Shown here in pieces: positions 55,953 to 64,000 of a DNA stretch of 64,000 nt. This DNA comes from Gammaproteobacteria bacterium (GTDB lineage Bacteria; Pseudomonadota; Gammaproteobacteria; Chromatiales; Chromatiaceae). The stretch is from the NCBI GenBank assembly GCA_020445255.1, contig JAGRGY010000015.1:1-64000 (forward strand). Direction: 5' to 3'. Position 1 is the stretch's first letter. Every line of letters begins with the position of its first letter. A program made the translations under genes and the position numbers. The notes under the pieces are model-generated. The model ran no database searches, was not told where the DNA came from, and was given only the letters and a program-made list of their open reading frames with translations.

Positions 55953-56288
55953 GGGGTTCGGTTCCTCGTGCGGTTGTTATTCGTATCGAGCCGCGCACGC
56001 TAGCAAGGGAATGTGACCGTTTTGCTGCAGTCGTGCGCTGCGAGGCGAGGCGAAGCAGCGCCGGAAGGGGGCGCCACCCCAAGCCTCTGCGGCGCTGTGT
56101 CCGTGCCGAGCAGAGCGACCATTGGCGCCGGAACGCGACTTCCCAAAACCCGCACAGCCCCGCCGATAGGCAACAAAAGTCCGCTGCACCACACGGGTAC
56201 GGCGCACAGGCGGCAGGCATTCCGATCAAGGGCGCGTTTCCGACTGCTACACTGCCCGACAAAAATCATCGGTAAACGGGCGGATGCC
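55953..56288. other. Divergent intergenic region
   Basis: About 335 nt between the leftward phytase-like gene and the rightward TIR-propeller gene. It should carry both promoters. I could not identify convincing -35/-10 pairs. Open frames crossing it are in-frame extensions with improbable composition. Confidence 0.4.
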
Positions 56289-59200
56289 ATGACCCCAACG
56301 GACAGCGGCGTGCTGACCGTCTTCATCAGTTACTCGCGCCGCGACGCCTCGCAGGCAGATGCGCTGGTCACATTTCTCGAATCGAAAGGCTTCCGCGTCT
56401 TCATCGATCGTCGTGACCTGCCGTTCGGCGAGGCATGGAAATCCGAGCTCGCGTATTTCATCACCGAAGCGGACTGTACCGTTTGGCTCGTCAGTACCGC
56501 CTCGATCGACTCGCGGTGGTGCACCTGGGAACTCGAACAGGTGAGCGTCAATCGCAAACGCATCGTGCCTCTTCGCCTGGAGGAGGTTCCAGCGGAGCGC
56601 CTGCCTGACAGCATTGGCCGGGTGCACCTGCTGCCGGCGACCGGCCCGTTCGACCTGTCGAAACACGGTGAACTGCTCGCGCGAACGGTCAAGTCAAATC
56701 AGACCTGGATAAAGGAACACACGCGTCTGTCGAATGCCGCTGCCTCCTGGGTTGCTGCCGACCGCAGAAAGGATCTGCTGTTGCGTGGAAAGGCGTTGAG
56801 CAACGCCGAGCGCTGGCGTGACCACCAACCCGACGGAGATGCCAGTCCAACGGTGCAGACCCTCGACTTCATCTCAGCGAGCCGAACCGCGGCGACGCGC
56901 AGACAACGTTACTCCGTGCTCGGACTGGTCGCGGGATTGCTCGTCGCGGCGGGCCTGTCGTCATGGGCTCTTGTCTCGGCAGACAGGGAACGCAAGGCCC
57001 GGATCGAGGCGGAGACTCAGCGACGCGAGGCCTACCTGGCCGCATCGAAAGCGCTTTCCGAGGAATCCGAACGCCTGTTCCAGCAGGGTGAGCGTCGCCG
57101 CGCATTGGATCTGGCGATCCAGGCCATGCCCGACGCGGACCATCCCGACAGGCCCTATCTCGCCCGCGCAGAGAAGGCGCTCTACCAGGCCTTCGCGTCT
57201 CCGCCAAAACCGGTTTTTTTCGACGCACCCGCAGGCGCCGAAGTCACCAAGATACACGTCATCGAAACCGCCAACACCGTCCTGCTCGGCGACGATACAC
57301 AGTACTTTCGCCCCTTCGACATAGACACGGGCAGGGTCAGGTACCCGTACCCATCCAGACTCGATGCGCTGCACTCGCAGCCCTACAGCGTCGGAGGAGA
57401 CCGCATCGCATACACGGATGAAATCGACGAAGGCGTGGTCCTGCTGTACGAACTGTCATCCAACACAGCGTCACGCTACAAACCGGATGCCGAATACCCG
57501 ACGGTCAAGCGTTTCGCCCTTTCTCGCGATGGCAGATTCCTCGCCATCAGCTGGGTGGATGGCGCCAGTGTCGACACACGACCGCCGGTCCTTCTGACGG
57601 TCATCGACGTCGAGGAAAAGTCGACGCTCTATCAAGCGGCCCTGCCGTTCAGACAGGACCAAAGACCTTATGATGACATCGAGCTCCGCTTCGCCAAACC
57701 AGAAGGCATCCTGGTCGCCAGCATGGGCGACATACTCAGGACACAACGTATCGTTGGCCTGGACTGGAAGAACAACAGCGTCGAATTCGACGTGCCCCTG
57801 AGCCTGAAGCATTCATTCGCAAAGACGTATGTTTCGCCAGGGCTGACGTACGCCGTGATCCATGACGACGACATCACCCGGATCATCGACCTCAGAACAG
57901 GCGCGACACGGGATGACATTGCCGGCCCCGGCACACCTTTCGATTCGGTCATTACGCCGGACGAACAATTCGTCTTCCAGAACCATGCCCGCAAGGATGG
58001 CGAGCAGATACTCGCATCGCCCGACTATGACCGGATCGACCTCGCGACCGGCGCCCTGATCACCATCGACTGCGACTGCACGATCATCGCGAACTGGCCT
58101 CACGGTTCGGCACTGCTGGTCCAGGCACTCGATGGAACGTTTCGGATCATCGATTACGACGGGGTGACCAGGATGCGCATCGGGACGGGCTCTCCCGCGA
58201 GCGCAACGGACACCGGCGCACGCACCGCTGCGGTACTCGAACGCCCGGATGCCTTTGTCGTCGGCGGTGCATTGCCGCGGCTGATCCGATTGGGCGGGAC
58301 CGAGACGGTTTCTGCCGCCCGTGACTGTGTCGGATCGCAAGACGTGGTTTGGGGCTATACCAACGGCACCGATGTAATCGGCATGTTCACCCAAAGACTC
58401 GACGCGGCAAACCGCTGCGTCGTCAAAAAGGACGGCGAAGCGTGGGACACGCTCGTGCACGAGAGCTATGACCGGAACGCAGCGTTCGTGGGGGCGGTGC
58501 CGCAGATACCAGCGCGGTCCGATCTCGGAGACGGCCGTGCACCTGAACTGCAGGAGTCAAGCGTTTTCCTGGGGGAAGGCTCCTGGCAGTATTTCCATGG
58601 CAGCAGATTCAGCGACCCCAACGAGTCGATGCATTTTTCCGTTCCGTTCGTCATCGACAGCGTGCCGCTACTGTTTGGATACGAAGACGGCAGCGACGAA
58701 CTCTTTGCGGTGCGACGGCACGGCGGTGCCGATGGCGTCACCCCCGGCAGTCTGGGCGGCGCACACTGGTACTCGGTGTCGGCGAGCGGCCGGGAACTGC
58801 TCGTGTGTCGCGACGATGGACTGTTCACACGCGAAATTGTGGACGGCGAACCAGCGCACGAGGCACGACCATTGGCGGCCGCAATCGACCACTGCGCAAC
58901 GTGGGCGGCAGGCGCACTGGACGACCGTCACCTGTTCCTGATCGCCTTGGACCCGGTAGTTTCCGTCGTCGATCGCTCGAACGGCGAGGTCGTAAAGACT
59001 CTCGACCCCTTCCGCAAGCACGCCGGAGACACCGACACAAACTTCGACAAGCCGGTCGGGTTCGCATTGTCGAAGGGCGGCGACCGCCTGCTGGTGAACG
59101 ACGGAAACCGGGAGGCCGCCGTGTATTCGACCGACACCTGGGAGCTTCTCGGTTTCCACCACCTGAGCCTCGACGTTCGGTCCGCGCACCCGGACGTGTG

Positions 59201-59597
59201 GTTCAGCAGTGATTTTCGGTTTGCGGTGGTCGACGGCTTCGCCGACAAGATCAAGCTGTCGGACGTCCTTGCCGGCAAGCCGACGCCCGCATTCGAGATC
59301 GATATCTATAGTGAAACATGGCGTACATACCCGGCAGGTTTCTCACTCCACCCCACCGAGCCGCGGCTGGCAGTGGTCGGTCCTTCGGGCTCCGATGTGC
59401 TCATCTACGACCTGGTCAGCCGCGCGATCGTCGGTCGTGCGGATTTCGCGAAACGCGTCGTCGCTGTCGACTATTTCGATGACGGTACCCAGCTCGCCGT
59501 CATCGCGCAGAACGGTTCGATCGATTTCCTGCCGGCATTCGCGTCGTATGCGCAGCTGCTCCAGGCAGTGAACGACGGCCGGCCCGTGACACGGTAG
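56289..59597 (+). CDS. TIR-transmembrane-propeller protein without an NTPase domain
   Basis: 1102 aa. TIR domain (about 8-140): VFISYSRRDASQADAL, FIDRRDLPFGEAWKSEL, and SRWCTWELEQV, with Glu about 81 in a WCxxE motif like NADase-competent TIR proteins. A linker (about 145-205, DLLLRGKALSNAERW, TLDFISASRTAATRR) matches the segment that follows the STAND NTPase in known TIR-STAND-WD40 proteins, but the NTPase itself is missing. A TM helix (about 208-230) precedes a helical segment and about 850 residues of repetitive beta-propeller-like sequence. Start at ATG 56289. Probably a stress- or phage-related sensor, but this is inference. Confidence 0.8.
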   Translation: MTPTDSGVLTVFISYSRRDASQADALVTFLESKGFRVFIDRRDLPFGEAWKSELAYFITEADCTVWLVSTASIDSRWCTWELEQVSVNRKRIVPLRLEEVPAERLPDSIGRVHLLPATGPFDLSKHGELLARTVKSNQTWIKEHTRLSNAAASWVAADRRKDLLLRGKALSNAERWRDHQPDGDASPTVQTLDFISASRTAATRRQRYSVLGLVAGLLVAAGLSSWALVSADRERKARIEAETQRREAYLAASKALSEESERLFQQGERRRALDLAIQAMPDADHPDRPYLARAEKALYQAFASPPKPVFFDAPAGAEVTKIHVIETANTVLLGDDTQYFRPFDIDTGRVRYPYPSRLDALHSQPYSVGGDRIAYTDEIDEGVVLLYELSSNTASRYKPDAEYPTVKRFALSRDGRFLAISWVDGASVDTRPPVLLTVIDVEEKSTLYQAALPFRQDQRPYDDIELRFAKPEGILVASMGDILRTQRIVGLDWKNNSVEFDVPLSLKHSFAKTYVSPGLTYAVIHDDDITRIIDLRTGATRDDIAGPGTPFDSVITPDEQFVFQNHARKDGEQILASPDYDRIDLATGALITIDCDCTIIANWPHGSALLVQALDGTFRIIDYDGVTRMRIGTGSPASATDTGARTAAVLERPDAFVVGGALPRLIRLGGTETVSAARDCVGSQDVVWGYTNGTDVIGMFTQRLDAANRCVVKKDGEAWDTLVHESYDRNAAFVGAVPQIPARSDLGDGRAPELQESSVFLGEGSWQYFHGSRFSDPNESMHFSVPFVIDSVPLLFGYEDGSDELFAVRRHGGADGVTPGSLGGAHWYSVSASGRELLVCRDDGLFTREIVDGEPAHEARPLAAAIDHCATWAAGALDDRHLFLIALDPVVSVVDRSNGEVVKTLDPFRKHAGDTDTNFDKPVGFALSKGGDRLLVNDGNREAAVYSTDTWELLGFHHLSLDVRSAHPDVWFSSDFRFAVVDGFADKIKLSDVLAGKPTPAFEIDIYSETWRTYPAGFSLHPTEPRLAVVGPSGSDVLIYDLVSRAIVGRADFAKRVVAVDYFDDGTQLAVIAQNGSIDFLPAFASYAQLLQAVNDGRPVTR

Positions 59598-59634
59598 CCG
59601 AAAGCCCGCACACGACAGTCACGCGCAGCAAGGA

Positions 59635-62600
59635 TCAGCCGTGATGCGGCTCGACCTCGCCGGCCACGCCGAAGTCGTCCAGGATCGTGTACACCGCCGG
59701 GACCAGGAATAGCGCGATCAGCGTGGTCGCGGTCAGGCCGAAGGCCAGGCTGGTCGCGAGCGGTATCAGGATCTGCGCCTGCAGGCTGGTCTCCAGCAGC
59801 ATCGGCAGCAGGCCGGCGATGGTCGTGACCGAGGTCAGCAGGATCGGACGGAAGCGCGCGCGTCCGGCCTCTTTCGCCGCCTGTGCGACCGCAACGCCGT
59901 CGGCGCAGCGTTCGCGGATGAACACCACCAGCAGGATCGAGTCGTTGACCACGACACCGAACAGCGAGGCCATGCCGACCATGCTCGGCATGGTCAGGTC
60001 CAGCCCCATCAACAGGTGACCGAAGATCACACCGATCAGCGCGGTCGGGATCACGATCATCACCGTGACCGGGGCGAGATAGCCGCGCAGCTGCAGCGCC
60101 AGCAGCATGTACACGCCGATCATGCCGAGTGCCACGTTGCGCACGATCGAGGCGCCGGTCGTTGCCGACTCCTTGCTCGCACCCTGCACATCGATGCGCA
60201 ATCCGGGGTAGCGTTCGCGCAGCTGCGGAAACACCGTCTTCTGCGCCAGCACCAGCAACTGCTGGGCGTTCGCCACATCCGGCTGCACGTCGCCCTGCAC
60301 AGTGACCGCGCGCTGGCCGTCGATCCGGTTGATGCGCGCCCAGCCGCGGCGCTCGGCGACATCGACGAGCTGGGTCAACGGGATCTGTGCGCCGTCCGGG
60401 CCGGTGACCGTCAGGCTGTCCAGGTCGGCCGGCCCGTCGCGGTCGTCCGGGCTCAGCCGCAGATCGACCTCGTAGGTCTCGGCGCCGCGCGGAAACTCGT
60501 CGACCTTCAGGCCCTGGAACGCGGTGCGCAACTGGTCGGCGACTTGGGCCGCGCTGACCCCGAGCACACCCGCGGTGGGTTTGAGGCTCAAGTGGTATTC
60601 GCGCTTGCCCGGACGCAGGTCGTCGCCGAGATCGATCACCCCGGCAAAGCCCTGGAACCAGCTGCGCAGATCGGCGGACGCCTGCTTGAGCGACGTGAGT
60701 TCGGTGCCGAGCAGGCGCACGTCGATCGCGCGTCCACCCGGACCGACCGCGCCCTCGGTGAACTTCAGCGCAATCACGTCGGGCAGGCTGCCGACCGCGT
60801 CGCGCCAGGCATCGCGCAGTTCGCTGACGCGCGCGTTGCGCGTCTCGGTGGCGAGCAGGTCGGCCACCACGCGCGCGACGTGCGGACCGGTCTCGTAGGC
60901 GTCCGGGTTCTCGCCGTAGATGACGGTGACCTGGCGCACCAGGTCCTGTTGCCGCGGCTGGCGTGGACGGAACTGTTCGTTCGCGCGCCCGAGCGCCGCC
61001 ACCACCTGCGCGACGACCGCCTCGGTACGCGCCAGCGGCGTGCCCTGCGGCAGCAGGATGCGCGCCTCGACCACGTCGCCGTCAATGGTCGGAAAACCGA
61101 CGAACTTCAGCTTGCCGCCGGCCGGCATCGCCACCGCAACCAGCAGCAGCATCACGACCAGACCGACGGTCAGGTAGCGGTGTTCGACCGCGCGGTCCAG
61201 CCAGGGACCGATCACGCGCTCGCGCATGGCGTCGAAGCGGGCATCGAAAGCCACGCGGAAGCGACTCGGCCCGGCCGCATGCGCATGCGCCAGCGAATGG
61301 CCGAGGTGGCTCGGCAGGATCAGGAAGGCCTCGACCAGGCTGACGACCAGCACCACGATCAGCACGATCGGGATCACGCGCAGGATCTGGCCGATGTCGC
61401 CGCTGATGAACACCAGCGAACCGAACACCATGACCGTGGTCGCAAACGACGACAGCACGCCGGGCAGCACCTGGCGCGCGCCATTGACCGCCGCGTGCAT
61501 CGGCGCATCACCACCGGCCATGCGCGCGGCGATGTTCTCGGCGATCACGATCGCGTCGTCCATCAGCAGGCCGATGCCGATCAGCAGCCCGACCATCGAG
61601 ATCATGTTGATCGTGATGCCCAGGTGCGGCAGCAGGAACAGCGCGCCGAGGAACGACACCGGCAGACCCATCGTGACCCAGAAGCTGTAACGAAAACTGA
61701 AGAACAGCCACAGCACCAGGAACACCAGCACCAGGCCCTGAATACCGTTGCCGATCAGCATGCGCAGGCGGTCCGCGACCACCGACGAGCGGTCCTGGGT
61801 CAGTTCCAGGCGCACCCCGGTCGGCGCGCGTGCGTTCTCCGCGTCGACGAAGTCGCGCACCGCGCCAAATACCGTCAGCGTGTCCTGAGCCGAGGTCTTG
61901 GCCACGTGCAGGATCGCTGCACGCCGGCCGCCGAACAGGATCTTCTGCTCATCGAGTTCGAAGCGGTCGGTGAGCGTCGCGATCTCGCCCAGGTGGATGG
62001 TCGCGCCGCCGGCGGCCGATATCACCGCGAGATCGGCGAACTCCGCCACGGTCTGACGCTGGTCGTCGAAGCGCAGCAGCACGTCCTCGTTTTCGCCCTC
62101 GAGGCGGCCGGCCGGGCTGGACAGGCTCTGGCGCTGGATCGCGGCGGCGATGTCGGCGGCAGACAGGCCGTACTGGCGCAGCCGCGCGGCCGGGATCTCG
62201 ACCCGGATCTGGTGTGCGGCGAAGCCGTCGATCTCGACGCTGGCGACCTGGTCGAGCGCACGCAGCCGGGTGCGTACGTCCTCGGCATAGGCCTTCAGCA
62301 CGACCGGATCCTCCGGCCCGGTGATCGCGACCGACACCACGGCGTCGGTCCGCCCGAGTTCCTCGATCACCGGTTTCTCGGTCTGCGACGGCAGGTCGGC
62401 AATGCCGTCAACGGCGGACTTCACGTCGTCGAGGAAGCGCGCCATGTCGGCGCCCTCGCGCATCACCGCGGTGGTGATCGCAACGCCCTCGCGCGCGTCG
62501 CAGCGGATCTCGTCGATGTCGGTCAGACTGTCGAGCGCATCCTCGAGGCGCCGACAGATCGCGTCCTCGACCTCGTCGGTGGTCGCGCCTTTGTAGACGA

Positions 62601-62739
62601 CGTTGATCTGCACCTCGTCGTTCTGGACCTCCGGGAAGGTCTCGCGCTGCAGGCCCGGCACCGTGACCAGGCCGGCGATCAGGAACACCGCCATGAACAG
62701 GTTGGCGGCGGTCGGGTGACGGGCGAACCAGGCGATCAT
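59635..62739 (-). CDS. RND-family efflux permease (AcrB-like)
   Basis: 1034 aa inner-membrane pump subunit with twelve predicted helices and two large periplasmic loops. Family features: the N-terminal FARHPTAANLFM, GLLIGIGLLMDDAIVIAEN with the proton-relay Asp pair in helix 4, and GMASLFGVVVNDSILLV in the second half. It uses the proton gradient to expel substrates through an outer-membrane partner not seen in the window. ATG overlaps the stop of the adaptor gene by 4 nt. Confidence 0.94.
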   Translation of the reverse strand: MIAWFARHPTAANLFMAVFLIAGLVTVPGLQRETFPEVQNDEVQINVVYKGATTDEVEDAICRRLEDALDSLTDIDEIRCDAREGVAITTAVMREGADMARFLDDVKSAVDGIADLPSQTEKPVIEELGRTDAVVSVAITGPEDPVVLKAYAEDVRTRLRALDQVASVEIDGFAAHQIRVEIPAARLRQYGLSAADIAAAIQRQSLSSPAGRLEGENEDVLLRFDDQRQTVAEFADLAVISAAGGATIHLGEIATLTDRFELDEQKILFGGRRAAILHVAKTSAQDTLTVFGAVRDFVDAENARAPTGVRLELTQDRSSVVADRLRMLIGNGIQGLVLVFLVLWLFFSFRYSFWVTMGLPVSFLGALFLLPHLGITINMISMVGLLIGIGLLMDDAIVIAENIAARMAGGDAPMHAAVNGARQVLPGVLSSFATTVMVFGSLVFISGDIGQILRVIPIVLIVVLVVSLVEAFLILPSHLGHSLAHAHAAGPSRFRVAFDARFDAMRERVIGPWLDRAVEHRYLTVGLVVMLLLVAVAMPAGGKLKFVGFPTIDGDVVEARILLPQGTPLARTEAVVAQVVAALGRANEQFRPRQPRQQDLVRQVTVIYGENPDAYETGPHVARVVADLLATETRNARVSELRDAWRDAVGSLPDVIALKFTEGAVGPGGRAIDVRLLGTELTSLKQASADLRSWFQGFAGVIDLGDDLRPGKREYHLSLKPTAGVLGVSAAQVADQLRTAFQGLKVDEFPRGAETYEVDLRLSPDDRDGPADLDSLTVTGPDGAQIPLTQLVDVAERRGWARINRIDGQRAVTVQGDVQPDVANAQQLLVLAQKTVFPQLRERYPGLRIDVQGASKESATTGASIVRNVALGMIGVYMLLALQLRGYLAPVTVMIVIPTALIGVIFGHLLMGLDLTMPSMVGMASLFGVVVNDSILLVVFIRERCADGVAVAQAAKEAGRARFRPILLTSVTTIAGLLPMLLETSLQAQILIPLATSLAFGLTATTLIALFLVPAVYTILDDFGVAGEVEPHHG

Positions 62740-64000
62740 TGGGTCGCTCCGCCGGCCGCACGCAGCGTCGCCAGCGCTGCCGCGTCGGGTCGCGGATCCA
62801 GGCGCATGCCGGCGACCGCCGGCACCAGGTCACTGAGCACCAACTGCTCGCCACCGCTGAGACCCGACGCGATCACGCTGGTGCCGTCGAGGTTGTACAG
62901 CAGCTCGATGTCGCGCAGCGCGAGGCGGCTGTCGTCATCGACGAGGTACACCTGGCCGGCGTGGATCGCGTGGCGCGGTACCAGGATGCGCTGCGCCTGC
63001 GCGCGGCCTTCGAGATCGACCTGCACCAGCATGCCCTTGGACAGCGGCGGCCGTTCACCCGGTCGCACCTTGGCGAACGGACGGTCGACCGCGACGACCA
63101 CGCCGAGGGTGCGTGTCTTGCTGTCGATCTGGTCGCTGAAGCGCACGAAGCGTGCGTCCCAGGTCGCGATGTGTCCCCCCATGTCGAGGTTCACGCGCGC
63201 CTTGAGACCGGTCATCTCGGGCAGGCGATCGGCCAGTGCGGCCGGGTCCAGCGAGATCCTGTCCTGGCCGATGAACAACTTGCGCATCTCGGACAGGTTG
63301 AACTGGGCGACGATCTCGACGCGCTCGACCGCATCGCCGCGGAACAGGGTCTGGCCCTTGCCGACGTACTGCTCGGCCTCGACGGCGAGGCCGGCCACGC
63401 GCAGGTCGAACGGTGCGCGGATCAGCGTGTTCTGCAGATCGCGTTCGGCCTGCGCCACGCGTGCCTTCTGCACATTGCGCTGACTCGGCAGCAGGGCCAG
63501 CGCGTTCTCCAGGTTCTGCACCGCGGCGCGGCTCGCCAGCAGGTTGCGTTCGGCACTGTCGGTGTCGCTGCGCGAGGCCGTACCCTGCTTGGCCAGACTG
63601 GCGATCCGTTCGCGCTCGCGCTGCGCCAGCGCCAGGTTGCGCCGCTCGATCTCCAGCGAGGCCTCGGTGTTCGACTGCTGCACATCGAGTTCGGCGAGCG
63701 TGGCCTGGGCCTGCGCGAGGTTGAGCTCGTAGTCGACGGGATCGATACGCAGCAACTCCGTACCGGCCGGCAGGATCTCACCATCGCGCAGTTGCGGATG
63801 CATCTGCACCACGCGACCCGCTACCTGCGCGACCGCGCTCCACACCTGTGCCGGTTGCACGCTGCCATAGCCCTGTACGTGTGGCACCAGGGTCAGCGCC
63901 TCGACGGTGAGGGTGCGCACGGCGCGCACGGGTTCGCCTTCCGCGGCCGCCGTCGGCGCCGGCTTGCGAGAGACCGACAGGGCAAGGACGGCGACACCGA
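62736..64000 (-). CDS. RND efflux membrane-fusion (periplasmic adaptor) protein, N-terminus outside window
   Basis: Partial; the frame stays open to the window edge. The visible N-terminal part reads GVAVLALSVSRKPAP, a likely membrane anchor, and continues into lipoyl-hairpin and beta-barrel segments: YGSVQPAQVWSAVAQVAGRV, a long coiled-coil hairpin (about LAQAQATLAELDVQQSNTE), and IRAPFDLRVAGLAVEAEQYV. It links the pump to an outer-membrane channel. Upstream of, and overlapping, the permease gene. Confidence 0.92.
   Translation of the reverse strand, partial: GVAVLALSVSRKPAPTAAAEGEPVRAVRTLTVEALTLVPHVQGYGSVQPAQVWSAVAQVAGRVVQMHPQLRDGEILPAGTELLRIDPVDYELNLAQAQATLAELDVQQSNTEASLEIERRNLALAQRERERIASLAKQGTASRSDTDSAERNLLASRAAVQNLENALALLPSQRNVQKARVAQAERDLQNTLIRAPFDLRVAGLAVEAEQYVGKGQTLFRGDAVERVEIVAQFNLSEMRKLFIGQDRISLDPAALADRLPEMTGLKARVNLDMGGHIATWDARFVRFSDQIDSKTRTLGVVVAVDRPFAKVRPGERPPLSKGMLVQVDLEGRAQAQRILVPRHAIHAGQVYLVDDDSRLALRDIELLYNLDGTSVIASGLSGGEQLVLSDLVPAVAGMRLDPRPDAAALATLRAAGGATQ

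Noticed and set aside
53928..56003. 691-aa open frame on the plus strand
   Set aside because: Antisense to the phytase-like gene; no signal or domain.
52362..59597. Thoeris or CBASS defence system
   Set aside because: TIR domains are present, but no ThsA-like SIR2/SLOG protein, cyclase or other hallmark gene lies nearby.
60016..63483. 1155-aa open frame on the plus strand
   Set aside because: Antisense to the RND pump genes, which have clear motifs. The frame is Arg/His/Gln-rich and has no recognisable domain.

Overview
The window looks like a GC-rich chromosomal segment from a sulfur-oxidising gammaproteobacterium, plausibly Chromatiales-like. That placement is inference. It rests on a thiosulfate-oxidation block (soxXYZA), an NAD-linked molybdenum formate dehydrogenase, several PEP-CTERM-type exported proteins, gammaproteobacterial housekeeping genes (yajD, galU, bepA, LpxL- and LpxH-like enzymes) and many conserved genes of unknown function. 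I see no rRNA, tRNA, CRISPR array, phage or intact insertion sequence.

Left part (1-24.7 kb). A formate dehydrogenase operon runs leftward and carries a fused FdsG-FdsB subunit. It is followed by a secreted amidohydrolase-like protein and yajD. After a gene-free stretch come two PEP-CTERM-type proteins, a PiuC-like dioxygenase, two unknown proteins, a GT4 glycosyltransferase, a GNAT-nitrilase fusion, a sterol-desaturase-family membrane enzyme, a tiny PEP-CTERM protein, an LpxH-like phosphoesterase and an ECF sigma factor. Next are an NtrC-type two-component pair, a tandem pair of bacteriohemerythrins, a pseudo-receiver protein beside a prolyl-4-hydroxylase-like enzyme, and two further conserved unknowns that end near a strong bidirectional terminator.

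Middle part (24.7-47.6 kb). A MoxR ATPase is coupled to a VWA/metallopeptidase-like protein, followed by a BepA-like protease. The sox block has its own promoter and terminator. A leftward pair encodes a membrane VWA protein and an acidic membrane-anchored coiled-coil protein. Then come an LpxL-like acyltransferase, a rhodanese, galU, pabB, a pterin dehydratase, an OmpA-like protein, gpmI, a GH13 sucrose-phosphorylase-family enzyme with an unusual insertion next to a sucrose-phosphatase-like HAD enzyme, an AEC carrier and a cyclic-nucleotide-binding-domain protein.

Right part (47.6-64 kb). This holds a frame-broken yjbQ remnant, another PEP-CTERM-type protein, a TauE/SafE permease, a transglutaminase-like protein, and a PD40 lipoprotein behind a long structured leader. 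Two TIR-domain proteins flank a secreted phytase-like propeller. One TIR protein has four membrane segments. The other joins TIR directly to a membrane helix and a large propeller-like region, without the NTPase that normally sits between them. An RND efflux operon runs off the right edge.

The items I would look at first are the TIR neighbourhood (52.4-59.6 kb), the GH13 enzyme with a helix-hairpin-helix-like insert, and the structured leader at 51.1-51.3 kb.
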